From Muribaculaceae bacterium (GTDB lineage Bacteria > Bacteroidota > Bacteroidia > Bacteroidales > Muribaculaceae): 64,000 bases of DNA. Positions 26,456 through 34,851 of the stretch are shown in pieces. Numbering within the stretch: position 1 is the stretch's first letter; every line of letters begins with the position of its first letter. Both the position numbers and the translations under genes were made by a program. The notes below the pieces were generated by a model, which was not told where the DNA came from, searched no databases, and saw only the letters and a program-made list of their open reading frames with translations. The stretch is taken from positions 1 to 64,000 of the forward strand of contig JAFYSL010000089.1 of the NCBI GenBank assembly GCA_017559355.1, written 5' to 3'.

Positions 26456-27111
26456 AATCTTAGTTTTTTTGTTATATTAGTAATTATATTGATTACATCT
26501 TTGATTTCTAATGTTGGATTACTTGCATTGAGTATACTACTGCTCAGTGCTATGCCATTGACTCCACAATTTAGTAATTCTGAAATATCATCTTTGCATA
26601 TGCCACCAATGGCTACAAGAGGAATGTTGATGTCGTGCTCTTTCATTTTATTCATTATACATTTATATCCCTCGTAGCCGAGTATCGGTGCAAGATTCTT
26701 TTTTGTGGAGGTGAAACGAAATGGACCACACCCGAAATAATCGGGGGTAGCATCTTGCAAATGTTGTAAAATGTCGTCGAAAGAGTTTACTGTGCCACCT
26801 ATGATGTATTTGTTGCCAAGCATTTTTCGTGCTTCAGCAATGGGCATATCATTTTTTCCAAGGTGCACTCCATCTGCATTTATTTTCTTTGTTAGGGTGA
26901 CATTGTCGTCGATAATAAATGTTGCTCCATATTGTTTACACATCTTTTTGATGATGATGGCTGTTTCCTCCAACAATTGTTCGTTGACATTTTTCATGCG
27001 AAGTTGTATCCATCGGCAACCTCCTTCTAATGCAATGCGAGCCGAATCGACATAGGAATATCTCGCATTATGATGAGTTATAAATTGTAATCTATAATTG
27101 TCAATCATCAT
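26452..27111 (-). CDS. thiE: Thiamine phosphate synthase
   Basis: 219 residues. Joins HMP pyrophosphate and thiazole phosphate to thiamine phosphate. Family motifs: IQLRMKN (about 35-41), FIIDDN, GVHLGKNDM, YFGCGPFRFTSTK and VAIGGI. Overlaps thiD by 11 bp upstream and THI4 by 4 bp downstream, so translation is likely coupled. Confidence 0.92.
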   Translation of the reverse strand: MMIDNYRLQFITHHNARYSYVDSARIALEGGCRWIQLRMKNVNEQLLEETAIIIKKMCKQYGATFIIDDNVTLTKKINADGVHLGKNDMPIAEARKMLGNKYIIGGTVNSFDDILQHLQDATPDYFGCGPFRFTSTKKNLAPILGYEGYKCIMNKMKEHDINIPLVAIGGICKDDISELLNCGVNGIALSSSILNASNPTLEIKDVINIITNITKKLRL

Positions 27112-27940
27112 TTATTGTCATTTTTAATGGGTTAAATCCATGATTGACTGGTCCAAATCCATGTCCAATTTTTATATCAGCTCCGGCTCTTATCGCTTCG
27201 GCAACATAGCATTTGGCCTCAGCTATAGCTTGGGGCAAATGATATCCTCGTGCTATAAATGCAGCGATAGCCGACGATAGTGTGCAACCTGTGCCATGAA
27301 TATTTTTAGTGCAAATTGTGTCAGAGGAAAAAGTGTCAATTTTTATTTCTCCGTCGTAAATTGAATATAAGATATCTGTTTTAATATCACCCTCTTCGTG
27401 TCCACCTTTAAGAAGTATAGCCTTTGCCCCACACTCAAAAAGATAGTGAGCAGCTTTCTCTTTTTCTTTGAAAGATGTGAGTGGCATTTGGGAGAGCGCT
27501 TCCATTTCGGGAATGTTGGGAGTTATAAGAGCCGACATTGGTAGCAATTTGTTTTTTAATGCTTCTTGTCCCTCAATGGACAAAAGACGATGACCACTGC
27601 TCGACACCATAACCGGGTCAAGTATTATTGATAAATTATATTGGCTTAGGGCTTCGGCTACGGCATCAATAATGTCAACATTTGACAACATCCCAATCTT
27701 AACGACAGTAGGGGAAATGTCGTCAACAACAGCAATAATTTGTTCATAAACCATTTGTGGGCTTAGTGCAAACTGAGAGTTTACACCTTGGGTGTTTTGT
27801 GCAGTGATAGCCGTTATTACTGTCGCGCCATATACACCAAGAGCCGAAAACGTTTTGATATCTGCTTGTATTCCGGCTCCACCCGAGGAATCAGAACCGG
27901 CGATAGATAAAACAATTGGATAAGTTTTTTGAGGATTCAT
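27101..27940 (-). CDS. thiD: Hydroxymethylpyrimidine/phosphomethylpyrimidine kinase
   Basis: 279 residues, ribokinase fold. Phosphorylates HMP and HMP phosphate. N-terminal [20 protein letters not shown] and C-terminal [15 protein letters not shown] (anion hole) are typical. Start set at 27940, since the longer frame from 27985 would run through the riboswitch expression-platform hairpin. First gene of the thi operon. Confidence 0.94.
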   Translation of the reverse strand: MNPQKTYPIVLSIAGSDSSGGAGIQADIKTFSALGVYGATVITAITAQNTQGVNSQFALSPQMVYEQIIAVVDDISPTVVKIGMLSNVDIIDAVAEALSQYNLSIILDPVMVSSSGHRLLSIEGQEALKNKLLPMSALITPNIPEMEALSQMPLTSFKEKEKAAHYLFECGAKAILLKGGHEEGDIKTDILYSIYDGEIKIDTFSSDTICTKNIHGTGCTLSSAIAAFIARGYHLPQAIAEAKCYVAEAIRAGADIKIGHGFGPVNHGFNPLKMTINDD

Positions 27941-27979
27941 ACCACTATTTTTTGTTATACAATACTCAAAATAGTGGTA
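27940..27979 (-). promoter_or_regulatory. Riboswitch expression-platform hairpin at the thiD start
   Basis: Perfect 12-bp inverted repeat TACCACTATTTT (27940-27951) / AAAATAGTGGTA (27968-27979). The proximal arm ends on the A of the thiD ATG, so folding would hide the ribosome entry region: translational control by the riboswitch. Confidence 0.75.
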
Positions 27980-28001
27980 CGGCAATGTGTACCTAAATAG
28001 G

Positions 28002-28098
28002 ACTCCAAACTTCCAGCGTCAGCATTATCTGTACTGGTGCAATGTGTATAATCTCAGCCACGGTTGCATATAGCAATCATTGGCACCACCATTCGAGT
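28002..28098 (-). ncRNA. TPP riboswitch (THI element)
   Basis: On the minus strand, in order: GGTGCC (near 28081-28086), GGCTGAGA (28052-28059 region), then CAGATAATGCTGACGC (about 28016-28031), the TPP aptamer core. A short P1 pairs ACTC (28095-28098) with GAGT (28002-28005). It lies between the promoter and thiD, where thiamine pyrophosphate would switch the operon off. Confidence 0.88.
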
Positions 28099-28105
28099 TC
28101 GCCGA

Positions 28106-28113
28106 CAAAGATA
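28106..28113 (-). promoter_or_regulatory. -7 box for the thi operon
   Basis: TATCTTTG on the minus strand. Predicted start about 7 bp downstream coincides with the 5' side of riboswitch helix P1 (28098). Confidence 0.65.
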
Positions 28114-28174
28114 TAAAAAACTTTCAAAACAAAACTACTCTCATAGCATTTTTTTACCGTTCTTAGATTCCCAC

Positions 28175-28843
28175 CTACAAATTTGCCACAACTAAGATTA
28201 TGCTGTTGTCGTTTGTGTCGATGAGGTAAAACCACATTGAGCCATCGGGGGTGTGGTGTTCTAAAGATGCGTGTTTTAGGTTGATAGATGTGCCATTGAT
28301 TATTAATGAGGCGTTATTGAGTGTGACTTGAGTGGGTGTGGTTGTACCCATATCAAATTTCACATGGTCGCCTGTTGAAAGGTCGCGTATTTCGATTATT
28401 TGATTATTCGCGATTGAAAAGATTGTGCCAGGGGTGTCGTAATAGATTGCCAACGATGGAGAAACAAAACGACAACGATCATCATTTAATTCAGTTGAAA
28501 AGTCATCTTTGGTGGTAGTTTTTTCATATACCTCAACGCCACACATGAGCCTTGCTCCATTTACATTTATATTAATATTAGCCTCTCCTACGGTAAGTGC
28601 TTTAACAATTATATCTATACCATCTATTCGCACCGACACAACATTAGGTGCGTTGGTAGAAGCCATATATATAGTATCGGCATTCGCCACATGTAATATA
28701 GCCGAATCGCCTACTTCCAAGCTCAATGTTGTTGCGCTCAACAATGGACGCTCCTTAACTACTGGCTCTGCACCTTCGTCACATGACGCAACAAAAGCCA
28801 TTAGCATACTCAATAACATTATTTTCAGCCACGCTTGTTTCAT
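28175..28843 (-). CDS. Lipoprotein with a bacterial Ig-like region
   Basis: 222 residues. Type II signal peptide with lipobox VASC (C21). Residues about 33-105 look like a Big_2-type Ig domain (TLSLEVGDSAILHV, NVVSVRIDGIDIIVKALTVGEANI). The C-terminal half resembles a beta-rich domain of unknown role (ending YLIDTNDNSIILVVANL). Overlaps the stop of the endonuclease I gene by ATGA-type coupling. Function unknown. Confidence 0.72.
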   Translation of the reverse strand: MKQAWLKIMLLSMLMAFVASCDEGAEPVVKERPLLSATTLSLEVGDSAILHVANADTIYMASTNAPNVVSVRIDGIDIIVKALTVGEANININVNGARLMCGVEVYEKTTTKDDFSTELNDDRCRFVSPSLAIYYDTPGTIFSIANNQIIEIRDLSTGDHVKFDMGTTTPTQVTLNNASLIINGTSINLKHASLEHHTPDGSMWFYLIDTNDNSIILVVANL

Positions 28844-29862
28844 TCAATAATCTTAATTTTGAGTTTACCTTTTATTTTTGCCGACTCATAGCGCAATTCA
28901 TGCACACCTATGCCCAATGATTTAGTCTCTATAAAATCGTTTTTCACCTCAACATTGTTTATACTCCATTTTGCATCACTAGGAATATATGGAGAAATAA
29001 GAAATATTTTCTCTTCTGCCAATGAGTAGACTGCTTTCAATGGTATTTTCTCCGATACTTCATCCTCCTTTGGAGGTTGATATGGTTCGGAGGATTTCGT
29101 GCCCCATATATAGTCAACTAACTGTGGGTAATCGACAAATGGATTGCGATTCCCTTGAATTATTGATATTACATCATTACGAGTGCGTTCTATATCACTC
29201 ACTGGATCAAGATTATGCCATTGAAGAAGTAACTGCCGCGAATATCCATTAAGCGTAGGATATGCACCATCGGCAAAGAAATTCACACCTTGCCCACTCC
29301 ATCTATCAGCAGGATAAATCGTTGCCATATACATTATTATTCGAGCAAAATCGCCCTCATATCCTTGTGGTGGGGAATATACATTTACTTTATACCCTTC
29401 AATACTACCCCAACCCATTGACCACACTCCATTTGCATATATCGCATTTACAACAACTCCAGGCATATAGTCGTTCTTATTTGTTGGGACTTCACTATTA
29501 CATGGTAACATATTATACATATCCCATTTAATTGCGTCGGTAACACGAGTTCCCCACCAAATATGGTTAATTACATAGTCTATCGCCATGCCTTGAGGCG
29601 CAGTTGTGTGGTTCGCGGATAATTCGTAATTGACTTGAGAATACCGATCTATAATCATTCCATTATTATCTACATCACATTGAGCAAATATACTCCATGC
29701 CCCACCTTCACCAACAATTGATGACACATAATTTCGTGGAGCAAAATTATCGCAAAGATATTGTTTCAACTCTTTGCCATATTTGCCTTCAAACTCGACT
29801 TGTGCCACAACAACTAATTGCCACAACAATACAATTATCAATGATGTAAAAACTCGTTTCAT
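28840..29862 (-). CDS. Endonuclease I family secreted nuclease
   Basis: 340 residues. Signal peptide (MKRVFTSLIIVLLWQLVVVA-Q). Matches endonuclease I (EndA/NucM): INHIWWG, FARIIMYMATIYP, LLLQWHNLDPVSDIERTRND and IQGNRNPFVDYPQLVDYIWG. The usual catalytic-site H in DLHHL is changed: here WDMYNMLP, so activity may be weak or altered. Start at 29862; a longer frame from 29985 crosses the divergent promoter. Cotranscribed with the lipoprotein gene after it. Confidence 0.85.
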   Translation of the reverse strand: MKRVFTSLIIVLLWQLVVVAQVEFEGKYGKELKQYLCDNFAPRNYVSSIVGEGGAWSIFAQCDVDNNGMIIDRYSQVNYELSANHTTAPQGMAIDYVINHIWWGTRVTDAIKWDMYNMLPCNSEVPTNKNDYMPGVVVNAIYANGVWSMGWGSIEGYKVNVYSPPQGYEGDFARIIMYMATIYPADRWSGQGVNFFADGAYPTLNGYSRQLLLQWHNLDPVSDIERTRNDVISIIQGNRNPFVDYPQLVDYIWGTKSSEPYQPPKEDEVSEKIPLKAVYSLAEEKIFLISPYIPSDAKWSINNVEVKNDFIETKSLGIGVHELRYESAKIKGKLKIKIIE

Positions 29863-29885
29863 TGACACAAAATTAACAAAAAAGG

Positions 29886-29915
29886 TTGATTTTTGGCAAC
29901 AAATAGTTATCTTTG
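29886..29915 (+). promoter_or_regulatory. Promoter of the 29949 lipoprotein gene
   Basis: -33 TTG at 29886-29888 and -7 TATCTTTG at 29908-29915, spacer 19 bp; predicted leader about 27 nt. Confidence 0.7.
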
Positions 29916-29948
29916 TTGAGATAAAATAAAAACATAAAATCATTGACA

Positions 29949-30473
29949 ATGAAAAAAGTATTATACACTCTTGCCATAGGCGCATTTACTTTAGGTGCTG
30001 TTTCATGCAGTAGCGAAGGTAATACAAAAGAAGAAAAAGTAGTAAAAGACGGTATTGCCGAAGGTACTCAAATCGTAGTACAACCCGAAGAAAGTATGAT
30101 TAAAGAGGTAGTTGAAGGTGCTGAAGGCAAACCTATCACTATTGAAACTGCTCGTGGTAAAATGCACGGACAAATTGAATTTTCAGGAGCAATTACTTTG
30201 ACAAATCCTTCAGCTGCTAAAAATGTGATTTCAAAACTCACTCCAGCACAAGGTAAAAACACTTATAATTGCGCTGTATTATTTACAGGAACTCCTAAGA
30301 AAGGTAAAATTTGGAACTTCACAAAAAACACTATCACAGTAGATGTTGAGTGGAAATATGCAGATGGTACAACTTCTGCTGACCAAGTTTCTATTGAATC
30401 TGAAAATTTCGCATTTACATATGCTGATGCAGATAAAGGAGAAACTGCTACAATTACTTACACAGTAAAATAA
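29949..30473 (+). CDS. Small lipoprotein, function unknown
   Basis: 174 residues. Lipobox GAVSC (C20), then a charged linker (GNTKEEKVVKDG) and a beta-rich domain of about 115 residues with Lys/Thr-rich strands (KIWNFTKNTITVDVEWKYADG). No motif I recognise. ATG at 29949 preferred over the in-frame TTG two codons earlier. Own promoter and an excellent terminator, so monocistronic. Confidence 0.8.
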   Translation: MKKVLYTLAIGAFTLGAVSCSSEGNTKEEKVVKDGIAEGTQIVVQPEESMIKEVVEGAEGKPITIETARGKMHGQIEFSGAITLTNPSAAKNVISKLTPAQGKNTYNCAVLFTGTPKKGKIWNFTKNTITVDVEWKYADGTTSADQVSIESENFAFTYADADKGETATITYTVK

Positions 30474-30493
30474 TTTATCAGTCCACTAAATAC

Positions 30494-30530
30494 AACAGAT
30501 GCGCCAATCAAAATTGGCGCATCTGTTTTT
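30494..30530. terminator. Terminator between convergent genes
   Basis: Perfect 15-bp stem AACAGATGCGCCAAT (30494-30508) / ATTGGCGCATCTGTT (30513-30527), loop CAAA, then a T-run. It can serve both the lipoprotein gene and the minus-strand gene ending at 30533. Confidence 0.9.
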
Positions 30531-30532
30531 GT

Positions 30533-31768
30533 TTATTTGTATCTGTAATAGTCAATATTCAGTGATGTATCGGGTTCTATATAAGTACAATTATTATAGT
30601 TCTCATTATATTCGCCACAACTTGATTTATTAGTTTCATCTATAAGCAAATATACAGCTATAGCATTCGCCACAATCGTAAGAATAAATAATGACCAATA
30701 TTGTAAAGCATTTAACTCTACTCTTATATACTTAAAATCCGAAAACTGCTTGCGTTTCCAATCGCCAAGATGCTCACGGATCCATCTGTGCAATGTCATT
30801 AAATCAAGAGTAGGATTAGTTCGCAAATAGTCTTCTATTTTCACATTCAATACAGGTTCGTCCATCCAGCAAAACGCACGACTCCATTCTACAACACCTC
30901 TATTAATACCTATGCACACAACAAACTCATTTTTGTTGCCACCTTTCCAATAAGCACGCTGTTTTTCTGCAATCTCAACCCCGTGCGCTGACGAATCAAA
31001 GAAAATTAAAAATAACCTTATTTCATGCAATGCTCCATAATAAGCATTGAGCATTCTATATTGTTCATCAATAAAGGGCTCTACATCTAATCCTAAAATT
31101 GGCGACATATCACGACCATAATTATCGGGATAATCCCATAATCCTAATTCTGTAGCTCTATCTCTTGTAATATTCTCAAAACGAAATATTGAGTTAGAGT
31201 TTTTTATTTTGTTCACATAAGTATGCTCCTCTGTTACAGGAATCATCGTGCGATATATCGATTTATTCTCAAACGGATTATCTGTTGGCTTATCACTTAA
31301 AAAATCACTATATTCATATGTTTGATAAAACCTTACACCATTTACAATATGCGAACCACAGATTTGTCCATGATGACATGGAGTGCCCCATAAATGCCGT
31401 ATCTCATTATATTCTCTTCTACTAAAATAATAAGAAGTTCCTATACTTGTAAAATATTGATATTCTTCGGGGTGAGAAATATAACGTACTCGTTCTTTCT
31501 CTCGATAACCTCCTTTTCCATCACTCACACGCTCGATATATACTTGTCGTTCAACCCATGCATTATCATGACGTATTGAGTAGATATAACTCCCAAGATA
31601 TTCTGTTGAGCGAGTTCGATAACGATACATGAGCCAATGTATTAACCCTGTTAATGCCATAGAACTACCCAATAGCCATGCATATACATCCCATTCATAG
31701 TAACTGCCACTAACGGCAAACAATACTATACACGAGAGTAATGGAATAAGATATAAAAATACTATCAC
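30533..31768 (-). CDS. Membrane protein of unknown function, partner of LemA-like protein
   Basis: 411 residues. Two N-terminal transmembrane helices (about 1-50), a large soluble domain (about 55-345) and one C-terminal helix (about 352-375), with a cysteine-containing tail. The soluble domain has EIRLFLIFFDSSAHGVE, KGGNKNEFVVCIGI and VEWSRAFCWMD, faintly TPM-like, but I cannot name a family. Thirteen bp downstream of the LemA-like gene on the same strand. Confidence 0.7.
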   Translation of the reverse strand: MIVFLYLIPLLSCIVLFAVSGSYYEWDVYAWLLGSSMALTGLIHWLMYRYRTRSTEYLGSYIYSIRHDNAWVERQVYIERVSDGKGGYREKERVRYISHPEEYQYFTSIGTSYYFSRREYNEIRHLWGTPCHHGQICGSHIVNGVRFYQTYEYSDFLSDKPTDNPFENKSIYRTMIPVTEEHTYVNKIKNSNSIFRFENITRDRATELGLWDYPDNYGRDMSPILGLDVEPFIDEQYRMLNAYYGALHEIRLFLIFFDSSAHGVEIAEKQRAYWKGGNKNEFVVCIGINRGVVEWSRAFCWMDEPVLNVKIEDYLRTNPTLDLMTLHRWIREHLGDWKRKQFSDFKYIRVELNALQYWSLFILTIVANAIAVYLLIDETNKSSCGEYNENYNNCTYIEPDTSLNIDYYRYK

Positions 31769-31781
31769 TTAACGTTGTATC

Positions 31782-32318
31782 TTATCGTTTTGCAAAAATT
31801 TCCACATCGTCATCAAGACCTGTTTCCATTACAGTCTTAGAACGTGTTGAAGAGATTACCTCATATTCAATTTCTGATTTATTAGAAACAAACCAACGAG
31901 ATGGATAAGATTCAATCAATGCCTCACGTTCTCGAATCACATCGAGCATGCGAGTTTGAGCACTGTGGAGATGTTCGCGTTGAATTTCGATTGCTTGCAT
32001 CACATCTTTATAAAGAGTAGCATCAATTTCGGGATTAGCCTCTTGAATCCACTTCATTGCCATCGCACCCTCACCCGAGTAACGACCAGCAATAATATCG
32101 GGATAAACTTTTTCAAACATGTCGCGATATTGCTCGGTAACATTCGCTTTTTGTTTGATTACCTTCCACATTTTGTCATGAACACTTTCAATTTTTCCCT
32201 TTTGAGCTTCAGCTTCCTTACGAAGTGCAATTTCCTTGTTGTTATACGAAAAATACATCGCAATAAGCACAATCGCAATTACTGCAATAATAATAACAGC
32301 TAATAATGTTGTTGTCAT
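31782..32318 (-). CDS. LemA-like membrane protein
   Basis: 178 residues. One N-terminal transmembrane helix (about 5-25) then a long helical bundle of the LemA type (KMWKVIKQKANVTEQYRDMFEKVYPDIIAGR; SYPSRWFVSNKSEIEYEVI). LemA proteins are membrane-anchored with unknown role and often sit beside TPM-domain genes; here the partner is the 411-residue membrane protein. Confidence 0.75.
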   Translation of the reverse strand: MTTTLLAVIIIAVIAIVLIAMYFSYNNKEIALRKEAEAQKGKIESVHDKMWKVIKQKANVTEQYRDMFEKVYPDIIAGRYSGEGAMAMKWIQEANPEIDATLYKDVMQAIEIQREHLHSAQTRMLDVIREREALIESYPSRWFVSNKSEIEYEVISSTRSKTVMETGLDDDVEIFAKR

Positions 32319-32357
32319 AATTAATAAGATTTTAATGGTTTATTTTAAATAAAAACA

Positions 32358-32389
32358 AAACACTCCCCACTCTATCGAGGGGAGTGTTT
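32358..32389 (-). terminator. guaA terminator
   Basis: Perfect 11-bp stem AAACACTCCCC (32358-32368) / GGGGAGTGTTT (32379-32389), with a T-rich stretch on the minus-strand side. Confidence 0.85.
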
Positions 32390-32421
32390 CTCTATATCAG
32401 TATTTAATTTTTACTTTAGGG

Positions 32422-33729
32422 TTATTCCCACTCGATAGTAGCCGATGGCTTTGGCGACATATCGTAGCACACACGATTCACATTAGGCACTTCTTTGAGA
32501 ATGCGATCTGTGATTTTTTTCAATATAGCCCAATCAATTTCTTCGATAGTAGCAGTCATAGCGTCAACTGTATTAACGGCGCGAATAATTACAGGCCAGT
32601 CGTAAGAACGAGCATTGTCACGTACACCTACTGATTTGAAATCGGGAACTACTGTAAAGTATTGCCATACTGTTTTGTCAAGACCAGCGTTAGCAAATTC
32701 TTCGCGAAGGATAGCATCAGATTCGCGTACTGCTTCAAGACGATCGCGAGTGATTGCACCAAGGCAACGAACACCAAGACCTGGACCTGGGAATGGTTGA
32801 CGATATACCATTTCGTATGGTAAGCCAAGTTCAAGACCACAAGCACGAACTTCGTCTTTGAAGAGTTGTTTCAATGGCTCAACGAGTTCGAATTGCATAT
32901 CTTCAGGAAGACCACCCACATTGTGGTGTGATTTTACCATCTTAGCAGTTTTTGTACCACTTTCTACGATATCAGGGTAGATAGTACCTTGACCTAGGAA
33001 GTCGATACCTTCGAGTTTGCGTGCTTCTTCTTCGAATACACGGATAAACTCGCCACCGATGATTTTGCGTTTTTCTTCAGGATCTTCAACGCCTTCGAGT
33101 TTAGTAAGGAAGCGTTCGGTTACATCGGCATAAATGAGATTAGCACAAAGTTGGTTGCGGAATACTTCAACCACATTTTCAGATTCGCCTTTACGCATCA
33201 AACCATGGTTAACATGCACACACACGAGGTTGTCGCCAATCGCTTTGAGCAACAATGCAGCAACAACCGAACTATCAACACCACCTGAAAGTGCGAGCAA
33301 CACTTTACGATCACCTACTTGACGGCGTACGAGCTCAATTTGGTCGTTAACGAAGTTGGTCATGTTCCAGTTGGCTTCAGCTTTACATACATCAAACACG
33401 AATGACTTAACTGCGTCCTTAATTGCTTCGATGTCGTCGTTGAATTGAGCAAGTTTCACTTCGCACAATGCTTTATCGTGACCAGCTGCAATTACAGGAA
33501 TACCTAGTTCATAAATTTCTGGATTTACATCGATAGCAACTCCATCAATTACATTATTAGGACCTCCATTTATAACAATCCCCTTAACATTAGGCAACGC
33601 TTTAAGTTCATCTGCCGTGATGTCATGGGGATAAATTTCGCTGTAAACACCAAGCGCACGAATTGCGCGAGCTACTACTGTATTTTTGTGACTACCTAAA
33701 TCAAGGATCACAATCATATCTTGCTTCAT
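32422..33729 (-). CDS. guaA: GMP synthase with a shortened glutaminase domain
   Basis: 435 residues, against about 510-525 for typical GuaA. Makes GMP from XMP, ATP and ammonia. The ATP-pyrophosphatase domain is complete: SGGVDS at residues 148-153, GQGTIYPDIVES, KSHHNVGGLP and the dimerisation domain ending in PKPSATIEWE. The N-terminal glutamine amidotransferase domain is only about 121 residues; after GIPVIAAGHDKA (77-87) the expected nucleophile-elbow cysteine and the later His-Glu pair are absent. Predicted to use free ammonia or a separate glutaminase. Confidence 0.92.
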   Translation of the reverse strand: MKQDMIVILDLGSHKNTVVARAIRALGVYSEIYPHDITADELKALPNVKGIVINGGPNNVIDGVAIDVNPEIYELGIPVIAAGHDKALCEVKLAQFNDDIEAIKDAVKSFVFDVCKAEANWNMTNFVNDQIELVRRQVGDRKVLLALSGGVDSSVVAALLLKAIGDNLVCVHVNHGLMRKGESENVVEVFRNQLCANLIYADVTERFLTKLEGVEDPEEKRKIIGGEFIRVFEEEARKLEGIDFLGQGTIYPDIVESGTKTAKMVKSHHNVGGLPEDMQFELVEPLKQLFKDEVRACGLELGLPYEMVYRQPFPGPGLGVRCLGAITRDRLEAVRESDAILREEFANAGLDKTVWQYFTVVPDFKSVGVRDNARSYDWPVIIRAVNTVDAMTATIEEIDWAILKKITDRILKEVPNVNRVCYDMSPKPSATIEWE

Positions 33730-33767
33730 ATAAAAAATGTATTGAAATGATTATATATTTATGGGCA

Positions 33768-33798
33768 CAAATTTACGATTTTTTCGTACTACTTCAAA
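33768..33798 (-). promoter_or_regulatory. guaA promoter
   Basis: Minus-strand -7 TAAATTTG at 33768-33775 and -33 TTTG at 33795-33798, spacer 19 bp; start about 39 bp downstream. Confidence 0.7.
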
Positions 33799-33858
33799 AA
33801 AAATTCAATCTTTTATTGACTCTTTTTAATCTATAACTTTTATTATCTTATAATTTTC

Positions 33859-34734
33859 TTATTGGCTACCTAACACCAACAATATCAATCCCACTAACAA
33901 TATTGACAAATCAATGATTTTGAGTTTCACATGTTTTTCTCGTAGAGCAAACACTCCATACAAAAACGAAACAATTACACTACCTCGACGTATCATTGAC
34001 ACTACCGATATCATTGAATCATCAAACGACAAGGAATAGAAATAGGCAATATCGGCAACAGTAAGAAACAATGCGATGCAAGGAATAGTCCAGCGCCATT
34101 GAAATGGTGTCGTATCTCGTTTTGCTCTTTTGATTAACGCAATTGTTATACCCATTATCACACACTGATAAAATGAATACCACGCTTGCACTTCAAGCGG
34201 TTCATATTGACGCAGAAGATATTTATCATACAATCCACTTATTGCACCAGTTATCATTGCGCCAAAACTCAACCACAACCAGCGATTGTTCGTGATAGAA
34301 AATCCCTCTTTACCCCCAATTCTACTAATTAAGAAAAGTGATGAAATTCCCAAAATTACACCACCCCATTGCATGAAATTAAGTTGCTCACCAAATATCA
34401 ACATCGCCCCTATCAACACCATGACCGGACGAGTAGCATTTATGGGACCCGCTATAGTTATAGGGAGATGTTTTAGCCCAAAATAGCCAAATAGCCACGA
34501 AGATAACACGATAAACGATTTTATCAATATATGGAAATGCCCCAAGGCTATGTCTCCAAGACCAACACTCCCATTCATTAAGCATTGGAGAATGATAGGC
34601 GACATAAATAATGCTCCAAATAGAGTATTAAAAAATAACACCGAAAGCACATTATTGTCATTTAACGACAATTTCTTAAAAATATCATATACCCCCAAGC
34701 ATAATGCCGATGCTATTGCAAGAATAATCCACAT
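33859..34734 (-). CDS. EamA-family (DMT superfamily) transporter
   Basis: 291 residues, about ten transmembrane helices in two five-helix halves (first IILAIASALCLGVYDIFKK; second WLWLSFGAMITGAISGLYDKYLL). Drug/metabolite transporter superfamily; substrate not predictable. A -7 box lies 26 bp upstream. Confidence 0.88.
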   Translation of the reverse strand: MWIILAIASALCLGVYDIFKKLSLNDNNVLSVLFFNTLFGALFMSPIILQCLMNGSVGLGDIALGHFHILIKSFIVLSSWLFGYFGLKHLPITIAGPINATRPVMVLIGAMLIFGEQLNFMQWGGVILGISSLFLISRIGGKEGFSITNNRWLWLSFGAMITGAISGLYDKYLLRQYEPLEVQAWYSFYQCVIMGITIALIKRAKRDTTPFQWRWTIPCIALFLTVADIAYFYSLSFDDSMISVVSMIRRGSVIVSFLYGVFALREKHVKLKIIDLSILLVGLILLVLGSQ

Positions 34735-34759
34735 AATTGAAAAATGAGTTTTGAGGGTG

Positions 34760-34767
34760 CAAAATTA
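34760..34767 (-). promoter_or_regulatory. -7 box for the EamA transporter gene
   Basis: TAATTTTG on the minus strand. No clear -33 element. Confidence 0.5.
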
Positions 34768-34820
34768 ATCATTTTTCGACAAAACCTTTCGTCGGAAAGC
34801 ATATTCTCAATTATTATCAT

Positions 34821-34828
34821 TACTTTTG
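34821..34828 (+). promoter_or_regulatory. -7 box for the GT2 operon
   Basis: TACTTTTG, 24 bp before the ATG at 34852. Confidence 0.55.
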
Positions 34829-34851
34829 TAGTCATAAACATTTAAGAATAT

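Noticed and set aside
27941..27985. Longer thiD start at 27985
   Set aside because: It would translate the riboswitch expression-platform hairpin; family sequence begins at [17 protein letters not shown].
29863..29985. Longer endonuclease I start at 29985
   Set aside because: It crosses the divergent promoter; a normal signal peptide starts at 29862.
33350..33560. Frameshift or sequencing error as the cause of the short guaA glutaminase domain
   Set aside because: The frame is continuous with good codon use, and flanking family sequence is in register on both sides.
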